Assembly: GCA_038326775.1 (NCBI GenBank)
Contig: JBBQKJ010000007.1
Coordinates: 1-64,000, forward strand
Source of the DNA: DYIU01 sp038326775
GTDB lineage: Bacteria; Actinomycetota; Geothermincolia; Fen-727; Anoxymicrobiaceae
Reading direction: 5' to 3'
Length of the DNA stretch: 64,000 bases
Shown here: positions 1-7,680 of the stretch, piece by piece
How the letters are laid out: each line of letters begins with the position of its first letter
Numbering within the stretch: position 1 is the first letter of the stretch
The notes under the pieces: generated by a model
What the model was told of the DNA's origin: nothing
What the model saw: only the letters and a program-made list of their open reading frames with translations
Database searches by the model: none
Position numbers and translations under genes: made by a program

Positions 1-607
1 AGCCTCCTCGCGTGACCGGCCCTAGACATAAGAACCCCCGGTTGAGCAGGCAGGTCATGCTGGGGACCCCGAAGCCCGGGTGATGGCTCCATGCCTTTAC
101 GGCTTTGTGTTCAACGCCCCGGGAGCACTCGGAGCAGACAGTTCCGTCGAAGCTCGCGTGGCTGTAACTCTCGAGGACAGATTTCAAGGCTTCAAAAATG
201 AGGTTCGGCGGCGGCGGGCAGCCCGGAAGGTAGACCTCGACCTCCATGAGGCTGTCGATGGGCAGCACCGAGTCAAGCATCCGCGGCAGCTCGGCGTCTT
301 TTTCGCCGCCGGGCGGGCGCGAGGCCGTCTCCAGCCCGGGCACGCCCCCGTAGACGGCGCAGGAGCCTACCGCTATCACCTTACGCGTTACCCTTGCTAC
401 CTCACCGGCTATCGCGAGCTCTTCCTGGTTCCTTGCGCACCCGGTCACGAGGACGACGTCCGACGGGGAGACGGCGCCCTGGTCCACCATGTAAGTGGAG
501 AACGAGATATTGTGGTCGCAGAGAAGGGCTATCAGCGGTTCGCCGGTGAGAAAAAGGGCGTTGTGACAGCCCCCGCATGAGCTGAGCGAGACGGATGCCA
601 CGTACAT
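1..607 (-). CDS. [NiFe] hydrogenase small subunit, MvhG/FrhG-like (3' end beyond window)
   Basis: The reading frame begins at an ATG at 607-605 and stays open to the window edge (202 codons), so the C-terminus is missing. It reads MYVASVSLSSCGGCHNALF. The CGGC pair, the later TGCARNQEEL, GSCAVYGG and LPGCPPPPNLI match the proximal iron-sulfur cluster ligands of hydrogenase small subunits. A further CSEC pair and GPVTRGG near the edge fit the extra [4Fe-4S] sites of F420-reducing or F420-nonreducing (group 3) enzymes. The role would be electron transfer from a NiFe large subunit, which must lie beyond the window. The start shares one base with the stop of the preceding gene (TGATG), suggesting translational coupling. 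The family is well supported; the subgroup and physiological partner are inferred. Confidence 0.88.
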   Translation of the reverse strand, partial: MYVASVSLSSCGGCHNALFLTGEPLIALLCDHNISFSTYMVDQGAVSPSDVVLVTGCARNQEELAIAGEVARVTRKVIAVGSCAVYGGVPGLETASRPPGGEKDAELPRMLDSVLPIDSLMEVEVYLPGCPPPPNLIFEALKSVLESYSHASFDGTVCSECSRGVEHKAVKAWSHHPGFGVPSMTCLLNRGFLCLGPVTRGG

Positions 608-1089
608 CAGGGCCTCAACTCCACCAGTATCTTGCATGCGCGCGGGCCGCAGTGGCCGACCTTCATGTCCGCACGCCGCCCGAGCATGCTCTCCATCGAG
701 CCGGCGATGTACCCGTGAAGCGCCTGGCAGAGCATGCCCCCGAGGTTGGACCCGGCACTGCGCGCGAGGCTCAACAACGGGCATCGCCTGAAGATGACCC
801 AGGTGTAGGTACGGTCTTTGTCCTCTATCCAGAGGCCGTCGCTGCCCGGTTCCCGCCAGCGCTCGACCTGCCAGACCTCGCCCCCCTCGTTCAACGCCAG
901 CCGGAGGGCCTCCTCTTCATCACCTGCGCGGCCGAGCGTGTCCAGCCTCGCGCACCCGGCGTCGCGGCCGGCCTGGTACATCATCGCGGGCGCACCCTTG
1001 CCGAGCAAAACCTCGCCGGCGGTGTCGAAAACCAGTGTCAGCTTCATCAGAGTCTTGAGTTGCGCTTCGCTGCTCGAGTCGTTTGACAA
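607..1089 (-). CDS. V4R (4-vinyl reductase)-like small-molecule-binding protein
   Basis: A protein of 160 residues starting at TTG, preceded by GGGAG seven bases upstream. The C-terminal half has the layout of V4R/hydrocarbon-binding domains: RCPLLSLARSAGS, then MLCQALHGYIAGSMESMLGR, then a terminal Cys pair in HCGPRACKILVEL. V4R domains bind hydrophobic or aromatic ligands or act in reductase maturation; the ligand here is unknown. It lies 27 bases downstream of mltG, and its stop overlaps the hydrogenase small-subunit start, so the two are probably co-translated. That suggests a role in hydrogenase function or regulation, which is inference. An unrelated Cys-rich domain of similar layout is the main alternative. 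Confidence 0.55.
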   Translation of the reverse strand: MSNDSSSEAQLKTLMKLTLVFDTAGEVLLGKGAPAMMYQAGRDAGCARLDTLGRAGDEEEALRLALNEGGEVWQVERWREPGSDGLWIEDKDRTYTWVIFRRCPLLSLARSAGSNLGGMLCQALHGYIAGSMESMLGRRADMKVGHCGPRACKILVELRP

Positions 1090-1116
1090 TCGAAAACTCC
1101 CGGTCTCGGGGTGGTC

Positions 1117-1998
1117 CTACTGCTTCTTGCTCCGTTCGTCTTTCCAGCGGATGAACTGCTGGTAGTCAGCCGTGAAGCTGTGCTTCCCGTCCGCGCCGGT
1201 CAGGATGTAGTAGATGTAATCGGTTGATGCCGGGTAGAGAGCCGCCCTGATGGACTCGAACCCGGGGCTGCATATTGGAGCGGGCGGCAGCCCTTTGTTC
1301 TTGTAAGTGTTGTACGGTGAGTCGACCTCGAGGTCCTTGTTGGTCAGGACGGGCTTGGACTGCCCGATGGCGTACTGCACGGTTGCGCATATACCTAGAA
1401 ACATGTTGTTCCTGAGCCTGTTGTAGATGACCGACGCGATGAGCGGCCTGTCTTCAGGTAGCTTCGCCTCTCTCTCTATCATGGACGCTATTATCACGAC
1501 CTGGTAGGGAGTTACCCCGAGAGACCGCGCACGACTCCACTCGAGCTTCCCGGTCTCGACCTGGAACTGCTTTAACAGCATCCGGACCACGGAACGGGCC
1601 GACGCCCGGGAGGTGACCACGTAGGTCTTCGGGAAAAGGTACCCTTCAAGGTTTCCGTTTGTGCCCGCGAGGAAACCGTAATCGTAGCCGCCTTTTCCGG
1701 TCGCCGCCTCGAACTCGCTCTCTGATATGTTCCCCTCGGTGGCCTCCACGACCTTCTGCCCGGTCTGAACCAGTGTAAGGCCTTCGGGGATGGTGATCTT
1801 GAAAACTTCCGCGGGCGGCGGGCGGCTCGCCTTGAGCTTCCCATACGCGTACCAGCCGGCGAAACCCAGGCCGGCCAGGATGACCAGGCAGAGGACCGAT
1901 ACGATTATGAAGTTGCGGCGGCGGCGCGCGCGCGTTCTCTCACGCGCGAGCCGCAGGTCGGCCCTCAAATGATGCTCGAATCGGTCAGGCAATGTCAC
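1117..1998 (-). CDS. mltG: Endolytic murein transglycosylase MltG
   Basis: Cleaves nascent glycan strands at the membrane and sets their length. The protein has 293 residues: a short basic cytoplasmic segment with an RARRRRN stretch, one membrane helix at about residues 29-50, then the YceG catalytic domain outside the cell. The signature IIASMIEREAKLPEDRPLIA contains the catalytic Glu, followed by VIYNRL and the conserved YNTYKNKGLPPAPICSPG. It is shorter than many homologues because the N-terminal region is compact. The GTG start at 1998 overlaps the ruvX stop by four bases (GTGA). The order alaS-ruvX-mltG is common in Gram-positive lineages. Confidence 0.95.
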   Translation of the reverse strand: MTLPDRFEHHLRADLRLARERTRARRRRNFIIVSVLCLVILAGLGFAGWYAYGKLKASRPPPAEVFKITIPEGLTLVQTGQKVVEATEGNISESEFEAATGKGGYDYGFLAGTNGNLEGYLFPKTYVVTSRASARSVVRMLLKQFQVETGKLEWSRARSLGVTPYQVVIIASMIEREAKLPEDRPLIASVIYNRLRNNMFLGICATVQYAIGQSKPVLTNKDLEVDSPYNTYKNKGLPPAPICSPGFESIRAALYPASTDYIYYILTGADGKHSFTADYQQFIRWKDERSKKQ

Positions 1999-2405
1999 CC
2001 CTCCGGAAGGCTGTCGATGTAGGTCCGTAGGATGAGTGACGCCGCCAACCTGTCTGAGGCTTCCCTTTTCTTCTTACGCTTGACACCGCCCAGCACTAGC
2101 ACGGCCTCGGCTTCCCTGGTGGTCAGCCTTTCGTCGACGTACTCCAGCGGAAGGCCGAGCGTTACGGCGAGCCCTTCGGCGAACTCCCGCACCAGGCGCG
2201 CCTGCGCTCCCTCGCTGCCGTCCATCAGCAGTGGAAGCCCGACCACCAGTCGTTCTGCGCCGGTTCCGCGGGTTATCTCGGCCAGACGCTCGACCGTGCG
2301 GTCGTCTCTGGTGATGGTCTCCAGGGGTTGGGCTGTCTTACCAAGGGGGTCGCTGACCGCTACGCCTATGCGCCTCTCTCCTACGTCCAGACCGATCACG
2401 ACCAA
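1995..2405 (-). CDS. ruvX: RuvX/YqgF family putative pre-16S rRNA nuclease
   Basis: A 136-residue RNase H-fold nuclease of the YqgF family, implicated in 16S rRNA 5'-end maturation and possibly Holliday-junction resolution. Visible motifs are GLDVGERRIGVAVSDP at the N-terminus (first catalytic Asp), VVGLPLLMDGSEG, the YVDERLTT segment with the second acidic site, and a terminal D in ASDRLAAS. The TTG start at 2405 has GAGGT six bases upstream. It lies 67 bases downstream of alaS and overlaps mltG, so the three are probably one transcript. RuvC is also present in this window, so RuvX is not the only resolvase-like protein. Confidence 0.95.
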   Translation of the reverse strand: MVVIGLDVGERRIGVAVSDPLGKTAQPLETITRDDRTVERLAEITRGTGAERLVVGLPLLMDGSEGAQARLVREFAEGLAVTLGLPLEYVDERLTTREAEAVLVLGGVKRKKKREASDRLAASLILRTYIDSLPEG

Positions 2406-2472
2406 GTGATTACCTCGAATCGCATGATGTGGCCCGGTGCGCCTTCACGGGCCCCGCTGATGAGATGATATT

Positions 2473-5112
2473 TCAAGACGGGCCACCCTCGAGCGTCCGG
2501 AGCACGGCCTTCTCAACCTCGTCAAGCGATTCGGCCAGGCCCTCCAGGCGCTGGCCGCCCGCGACGGCCATGTCATCCCGTCCGCCTCCACCGCCCCCGA
2601 GCGCCCTGCCTCCGGCTGTCGCTATGTCTCGAGCGCTGAGACCGCGCTCGATAGCGCCCGCGTCAACCTTTACCACCAGGTGGGCCTTCCCGCCCGCCCC
2701 CCCGGCGAGCGCCACGACACCGTATGACCCCCTGTTCATTATGATGTCGGCGAGGTCGCGGAGTTCCTTCTGGCCCTGGCCTTCGACCTGTCCCGTGATG
2801 AGCGTTACCCCACCTGCCTCGATAGTGCGGCTGCCCTCGATAACATCCTTCGCGGTGACCTCCACGGCCTTCGAGGACTCGCGGGCCGCCGCCCTTTCAT
2901 TCTCTTTGAGCCTCGAGAGGATATCCTCAACGCGGCCCGGGACCTGCTCTCCCCTTACCTTGAGAAGGCGCTCGGTGCGGCTGATGACCTCCTCGAGGCG
3001 CTTGTAGTGACGCAGGGTCTCGAAGCCGCTGGTCGCCTCTATCCTGCGCAGGCCGGACCCGATGCCGCTTTCACTGATGACCCTTATCGGGCCGATGCGC
3101 CCGGAGCGCTCGACGTGGAGGCCGCCGCACAGCTCCATGGAGAAATCGCCCATCTGAACGACGCGGACCCGCTCGCCGTACTTCTCGCCGAAAAGCGCTA
3201 TGGCGCCGTCCGCGGTCGCCTCTTCCCTCGAGGCCTCCACCGTGGACACCGGCACGTCATCCAGCACCCTGGCATTGGCGAGCCGCTCGATCTCCTCGAG
3301 CTCGTCGGGGGTCACTGCCTGGAAGTGTGTGAAATCGAATCGCAGCCTCTCCGGGGATACCAGCGAGCCGGACTGCTTCGAGTGGGTGCCCAGGACCTTG
3401 CGCAGCGCCCAGTGAAGCAGGTGGGTGGCGCTGTGGTTGCGGCTTATGGCCGCGCGCCTTTCGGCGTTGACCACGGCCGCGACCTCCTCCCCGACCTTCA
3501 GCGAACCGCTCAGGCGCCCCCGGTGCACTATCAGCCCCGCAGCGCCGTAATAAGTGTCCTCGACCTCGACAGCGCCGCCGTGCCCCCTGATAGCCCCGGT
3601 GTCACCGACCTGCCCTCCGGACTCGGCGTAAAACGGTGTGCTTTCGAGCACCACTTCGACCTCGGGCTCGTCAGCGGCTTGTTCGACCCGGTCCCGGCCG
3701 ACCAGCAGGGCGGCCACCTTTGAGTCAAAGGCCTCGTGCATGTATCCCTCGAAGCAGGACGCGCCAAGGTCGCGGCAGACCTCGGAGAAGACCCCGGCCT
3801 CGGCCTGGGTGTCGTACTCGCGGGAGTGCCGCGCCCGCTCGCGCTGTTCTTCCATCAACCGCTCGAAGCCTTCCCTGTCGATGCTCATGCCCTCGTCGGC
3901 GGCTATCTCCTCGGTCACCTCCAGCGGGAAACCGAGGGTGTCGTGAAGGTAGAACACGGTCTTTCCGTCGATGGTGTCCGCGCCGGAGGCGTTGTGGTCG
4001 TCTATGACCTCGCGGAGAAGCTCCATGCCCTGCTCCAGCGCCTGGCCGAACCGCTCCTCCTCTGACTTCACAACCCCCCTCACCAGCAAGTGGTGCGCCT
4101 TGAGGTCGGGGTAGGCGCCGCCCAGCAGTTCGACCACAACGTCGGCGAGGCCGTCGATGAAGTCCCCCCCGATTCCAAGCAGCCTCCCGTGGCGCACCGC
4201 CCTTCGCAAGAGCCTGCGGAGTATATAGCCTCGCCCCTCGTTAGAGGGGATGATGCCGTCGGAGATCAGGAAGGCAGCCGCCCGAGAGTGGTCGGCCACC
4301 ACCTTGATGGAAACGTCGGTCGACGAGCCATCGCCGAGCTTGACGCCACACAGCGAGCTTATCGCCTCGACCACCGGCAGGATTCCGTCGGTCTCGAATA
4401 TCGTGGAGACCCCCTGTTTGAGGGCGGCAACCCTCTCCAGGCCCATGCCGGTGTCGATGTTCTTCCTGGGAAGGGGAACAAGCGCCTGGTCGGGCTGACG
4501 GTCGTACTGCATGAAGACCAGGTTCCAGAGCTCGAGGAAGCGGTCGCAGTCGCAGCCCGCCTTGCACCCCGGCCCGCAGGCGAACCGCTCGCCGCGGTCG
4601 TAAAGTATCTCGGAGCAAGGGCCGCAGGGGCCGGCGGCGCCCATGTCCCAGAAGTTGTCTTCAGCACCCAGCCTGATAATGCGGTCTGGTGGCACGCCGG
4701 GAGTGGACTTCCAGATGTCCTCGGCCTCGTCGTCCTCCTCGTAGACGGACATCCACAGGGCGCCGGCGTCGATGCCCAGGACCCCGGTCACGAGTTCCCA
4801 GGCCCAGGGGATAACGCTCTCCTTGTAATAGTCGCCGAAAGAAAAGTTTCCCAGCATCTCGAAGAAGGTGTTGTGCCGGGCGGTGACTCCGACCGAGTCG
4901 ATGTCGGTGGTGCGAAGGCACTTCTGAACCGATGTCGCGCGGGTATACGGAGGCGTTTCCTCGCCGAGGAAGTACGGCTTTAACTGCACCATGCCGGCGT
5001 TAGTGAGCAGGAGCGTGGGGTCGTTCGGCACCAGCGACGCGCTGGGCACGACCCTGTGTCCCCTCTCCTCGAAGAACGTTATGAAAGTCTCGCGGATCTC
5101 CTCGCTTTTCAA
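2473..5112 (-). CDS. alaS: Alanyl-tRNA synthetase
   Basis: Charges tRNA-Ala and hydrolyses mischarged Ser- or Gly-tRNA-Ala. The protein is full length at 879 residues. The class II catalytic domain includes LLTNAGMVQLKPYFLG, TTDIDSVG and RHNTFFEMLGNFSFGDYYK. The editing domain has the zinc-binding HSATHLLH and CGGLH motifs. The C-Ala domain ends in a glycine-rich run near residue 855 followed by RDDMAVAGGQ. A Cys cluster, CGPGCKAGCDC, lies near residue 178. The TTG start encoding MKSEEIRETF aligns with the normal N-terminus and has a GGGGGT stretch upstream. It is the first gene of the alaS-ruvX-mltG transcript; no T-box leader is visible. Confidence 0.98.
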   Translation of the reverse strand: MKSEEIRETFITFFEERGHRVVPSASLVPNDPTLLLTNAGMVQLKPYFLGEETPPYTRATSVQKCLRTTDIDSVGVTARHNTFFEMLGNFSFGDYYKESVIPWAWELVTGVLGIDAGALWMSVYEEDDEAEDIWKSTPGVPPDRIIRLGAEDNFWDMGAAGPCGPCSEILYDRGERFACGPGCKAGCDCDRFLELWNLVFMQYDRQPDQALVPLPRKNIDTGMGLERVAALKQGVSTIFETDGILPVVEAISSLCGVKLGDGSSTDVSIKVVADHSRAAAFLISDGIIPSNEGRGYILRRLLRRAVRHGRLLGIGGDFIDGLADVVVELLGGAYPDLKAHHLLVRGVVKSEEERFGQALEQGMELLREVIDDHNASGADTIDGKTVFYLHDTLGFPLEVTEEIAADEGMSIDREGFERLMEEQRERARHSREYDTQAEAGVFSEVCRDLGASCFEGYMHEAFDSKVAALLVGRDRVEQAADEPEVEVVLESTPFYAESGGQVGDTGAIRGHGGAVEVEDTYYGAAGLIVHRGRLSGSLKVGEEVAAVVNAERRAAISRNHSATHLLHWALRKVLGTHSKQSGSLVSPERLRFDFTHFQAVTPDELEEIERLANARVLDDVPVSTVEASREEATADGAIALFGEKYGERVRVVQMGDFSMELCGGLHVERSGRIGPIRVISESGIGSGLRRIEATSGFETLRHYKRLEEVISRTERLLKVRGEQVPGRVEDILSRLKENERAAARESSKAVEVTAKDVIEGSRTIEAGGVTLITGQVEGQGQKELRDLADIIMNRGSYGVVALAGGAGGKAHLVVKVDAGAIERGLSARDIATAGGRALGGGGGGRDDMAVAGGQRLEGLAESLDEVEKAVLRTLEGGPS

Positions 5113-5171
5113 GTACGTTTACCCCCGGTCTTCTTCTCGGCACACAAATAGACAGTTTAACCCAACATCTC

Positions 5172-5200
5172 ATTATAGAGAACGACGGCGGCTAACCTCA
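5172..5200 (-). promoter_or_regulatory. Candidate promoter of alaS
   Basis: On the minus strand a perfect TATAAT lies at 5177-5172. Seventeen bases further upstream is GAGGTT, a weak -35. Transcription would start near 5165, leaving an untranslated leader of about 50 bases. It sits between the DUF948 gene and alaS, the expected place for an operon promoter. Confidence 0.45.
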
Positions 5201-5208
5201 CCAAGCAA

Positions 5209-5234
5209 ATCCACCTCCCGCGTGGGAGGTGGAT
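5209..5234 (-). terminator. Hairpin downstream of the DUF948 gene
   Basis: A perfect 11-bp inverted repeat (5209-5219 and 5224-5234, ATCCACCTCCC and its complement) encloses the four-base loop GCGT. It lies 40 bases after the DUF948 stop codon in the direction of transcription. The following T-rich stretch is poor (ATTTGCTTGG), so it may be a weak intrinsic terminator or an mRNA 3'-end stabiliser. Confidence 0.55.
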
Positions 5235-5273
5235 GAACGATTCTCAAGCCGGAATCCGGGGGGGTGCGACCTC

Positions 5274-5627
5274 TTATTTCTTTCTCCACTTGCCGTACGC
5301 CTTGCCTGCTCCCGCTCCGACCCCCACGAGCTTCACTATGGGGGATGTGACGACCTCCTGAACGACCTTGGTCGCGGAGTTCGCTTTCTCGGCAATGCCC
5401 TCTACAGCGGTGAGGATGCCATCTACCCGCTCGAGCTCGGTGTTGACGTGGTCCATGGTGGTCTGAAGCCTGGTCATCAGCGGGATGGTCTCGACCCTGA
5501 CCTCGTTCAGAAACTTGTTGGTTATGCCGAGCATCTCGACCAGCTTGAAGAGCACCCATGCCGTGAATACCGCGCTGACGGCAAACGCGATTGCCGCAAT
5601 CAACCCCGCAACGTTACCCGCGCTCAT
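5274..5627 (-). CDS. DUF948 (YtxG-like) membrane-anchored protein
   Basis: A small protein of 117 residues with one N-terminal membrane helix (AGLIAAIAFAVSAVFTAWVLF). A long amphipathic, probably coiled-coil region follows (about residues 30-95), ending in a basic KAYGKWRKK. This is the architecture of DUF948 proteins, which are of unknown function and sometimes linked to general stress. The ATG at 5627 is preferred because AAGGAG lies six bases upstream; a GTG at 5648 would place that site inside the coding region. It appears to be transcribed alone, bounded by repeats upstream and a hairpin downstream. Confidence 0.8.
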   Translation of the reverse strand: MSAGNVAGLIAAIAFAVSAVFTAWVLFKLVEMLGITNKFLNEVRVETIPLMTRLQTTMDHVNTELERVDGILTAVEGIAEKANSATKVVQEVVTSPIVKLVGVGAGAGKAYGKWRKK

Positions 5628-5752
5628 TCGGCACTCCTTTCGTCTCACATCGTTAACGTGTGATGGTCATTCGAGAACCGGCTGTAGAAACGCCCCGGCG
5701 AATAATCGCTGATTAATATATCACAGGCATTATGGCAAGTCGAAACGCAACC

Positions 5753-5785
5753 GCAACATTGGGGTCAGGTCACTTTCTTGCATTT
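5753..5785. repeat. Dispersed GGGGTCAG repeat, type C copy 1
   Basis: A 33-base element starting GCAACATTGGGGTCAGG. It is repeated in inverse orientation at 30264-30296 with 31 of 33 positions identical. It contains the GGGGTCAG core shared by the other repeats in this window and lies immediately beside the type B inverted repeat downstream of aspS. Confidence 0.8.
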
Positions 5786-5791
5786 CATCCC

Positions 5792-5870
5792 GGGGTCAGG
5801 CACCCTGACATGAATTCGTATCCGAGACCCCCGGATGCCGCCGCGAATTCATGTCAGGGTGCCTGACCCC
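5792..5870. repeat. 27-bp inverted repeat (type B) overlapping the aspS 3' end
   Basis: Perfect 27-base arms at 5792-5818 and 5844-5870, starting GGGGTCAGGCACCCTGACAT on the plus strand and separated by 25 bases. It could form a very stable hairpin or cruciform. The right arm contains the aspS stop codon (5854-5856). A tandem unit TGAATTCATCC(C/T)GGGGTC follows inside the aspS coding end. No transposase is nearby, so this looks like a REP-type or non-autonomous element. Confidence 0.85.
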
Positions 5871-7680
5871 AGGATGAATTCAGACCCCGGGATGAATTCA
5901 ATCCGAGCTCGCTGAGCTGGCGGGGGTCGACCTCGTCAGGCGCACCGGTCATGAGGTCGGACGCGGACTGGGTCTTGGGAAAGGCGATGACGTCCCGTAT
6001 GGAGTCGCGCCCGGCGAGCAGCATGACCAGCCTGTCCAGCCCGAGGGCGATGCCCCCGTGGGGCGGGGCGCCGTACTGCAGGGCCTCCAGCAGGAAGCCG
6101 AACTTGGCCCGGTAATCCTGCTCGGTTATCCCCAGCAGGCGAAACATCCGCTCCTGCAGCTCGCGGCGGTGGATTCGGATGGAGCCGCCGCCTATCTCGG
6201 TCCCGTTCATGACTATGTCATAGGCGCGCGCCCGCGCGGAGAGCGGATCCTCCTCCATGCCGCGAAGCGAATCCTCGGTGGGGCTGGTAAAGGGGTGGTG
6301 CAGCGATTTATAGCGCTTTTCCGCGGTGTCGTACTCCAGCAGTGGGAACTCCACTATCCAGGTCAGCCTGAAGTCGCCCTCCTCGAAGAGCCCGAGCTTG
6401 GAGGCCACCCGGCCGCGCAGCTGGTGCATTATGTCGTCACAGGAAGAGCGCTCCCCCGCGAGGATAAACGCCGCGTCGCCGGGCTCGAGCCCGAGCCGCA
6501 GAACGAGCCCAACCGATTCTCCCTCGGAGAGGAACTTGGCCACGGGCGAGCGGAGGCCGGCGTCCTCCAGGATGAACCAGACCAGGCCTCCGGCGCCCAG
6601 CTCCCGGGCCAGCTTGTTCCAGCCGTCCAGCTCGGAGCGCGACATCGAGGCGCCGCCCTCGACCCTCATGCCGCGGACGCTGCCACCGGAGCCTAACACC
6701 TCGGCGAACACCTTGAAACCGGTCTCCTTGAACACTTCGTCGAGGGTGGCCATTCGAAGGCCGCAGCGGAGGTCGGGGCGGTCGCTCCCGAAGCTCTCCA
6801 TGGCTTGTGCGTAAGTCATTCGCGGGATGGGGGTCGGAAGCTCGCGGCCGAGCGCCGCGCTGTACACCGCGGCCAGCAGGCCGTCGATGACCGATATGAT
6901 GTCGTCCTCGTCGATGAATGACATCTCGAGGTCCACCTGGGTGAACTCGGGCTGCCTGTCGGCGCGAAGGTCCTCGTCGCGGAAGCAGCGCGCTATCTGG
7001 TAGTAGCGGTCGAAGCCGGCGACCATCAGCACCTGCTTGAAGAGCTGGGGGGACTGTGGAAGGGCGTAGAATCGCCCCGGCTGAACGCGGCTGGGCACCA
7101 GGTAATCGCGCGCGCCTTCCGGAGTGCTCTTGCACAGCTGGGGAGTCTCGATCTCGGTGAACCTCTGGGCGTCGAGGTATGCGTGAGTGGCGTTCACGAT
7201 GCGGTGGCGGAGCTTGAAGACCTGGTGCATCTCGTCGCGGCGCAGGTCGAGGTAGCGGTACTCGAGCCGCACCCGCTCGTCCACCTTCGTCTCGCCTCTT
7301 ATCTCGAATGGCGGTGTGAGGGAGGTGTTCAGCACCTCTATCTCACGCGCCAGCACCTCGACTTCGCCCGTCTCCATGTCCGGGTTCTCGGTTCCCTCGG
7401 GGCGCCTTCGCACCTCTCCCTTTATGCCGAGCACGAATTCCGGGCGGGCTTCCTCGGCTGCACGGTGCGACTCCTCCGACGCGCGTGGGTCGAACACCAC
7501 CTGCACCACGCCGCTGGTGTCGCGCAGGTCTATGAATATGAGGCCTCCGTGGTCGCGCCGCCCGGCCACCCATCCGTCGATGACGACACCGCGTCCAACG
7601 CTGGACGCGTCGAGCTCACCGCACAAATCGGTGCGCTTCAGCCTGAATGAAGCCTTCAGCTCTTCACCGCTATCAGCCAT
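5854..7680 (-). CDS. aspS: Aspartyl-tRNA synthetase
   Basis: Bacterial-type class IIb AspRS of 608 residues. An N-terminal OB-fold anticodon domain comes first. Class II motif 2 (FRDEDLRADRQPEFTQVDLE) follows, with the inserted GAD domain near residues 290-430. Motif 3 (GGIALGLDRLVMLLAG) is followed by AFPKTQSASDLMTGAP. The ATG start at 7680 overlaps the hisS stop by eight bases. The last 14 or so residues (after QLSELGL: NSSRGLNSSWGQAP) are encoded by the GGGGTCAG repeat DNA, so the native stop appears to have been displaced and the tail is probably non-functional. It is the last gene of the long pdxS-to-aspS operon. Confidence 0.98.
   Translation of the reverse strand: MADSGEELKASFRLKRTDLCGELDASSVGRGVVIDGWVAGRRDHGGLIFIDLRDTSGVVQVVFDPRASEESHRAAEEARPEFVLGIKGEVRRRPEGTENPDMETGEVEVLAREIEVLNTSLTPPFEIRGETKVDERVRLEYRYLDLRRDEMHQVFKLRHRIVNATHAYLDAQRFTEIETPQLCKSTPEGARDYLVPSRVQPGRFYALPQSPQLFKQVLMVAGFDRYYQIARCFRDEDLRADRQPEFTQVDLEMSFIDEDDIISVIDGLLAAVYSAALGRELPTPIPRMTYAQAMESFGSDRPDLRCGLRMATLDEVFKETGFKVFAEVLGSGGSVRGMRVEGGASMSRSELDGWNKLARELGAGGLVWFILEDAGLRSPVAKFLSEGESVGLVLRLGLEPGDAAFILAGERSSCDDIMHQLRGRVASKLGLFEEGDFRLTWIVEFPLLEYDTAEKRYKSLHHPFTSPTEDSLRGMEEDPLSARARAYDIVMNGTEIGGGSIRIHRRELQERMFRLLGITEQDYRAKFGFLLEALQYGAPPHGGIALGLDRLVMLLAGRDSIRDVIAFPKTQSASDLMTGAPDEVDPRQLSELGLNSSRGLNSSWGQAP

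Noticed and set aside
595..1086. Plus-strand open frame of 163 codons opposite the V4R-like gene
   Set aside because: It is the antisense shadow of a minus-strand gene with a ribosome-binding site and recognisable motifs; its own translation has no domain signal. The same applies to the plus-strand frame at 80-580 opposite the hydrogenase gene.
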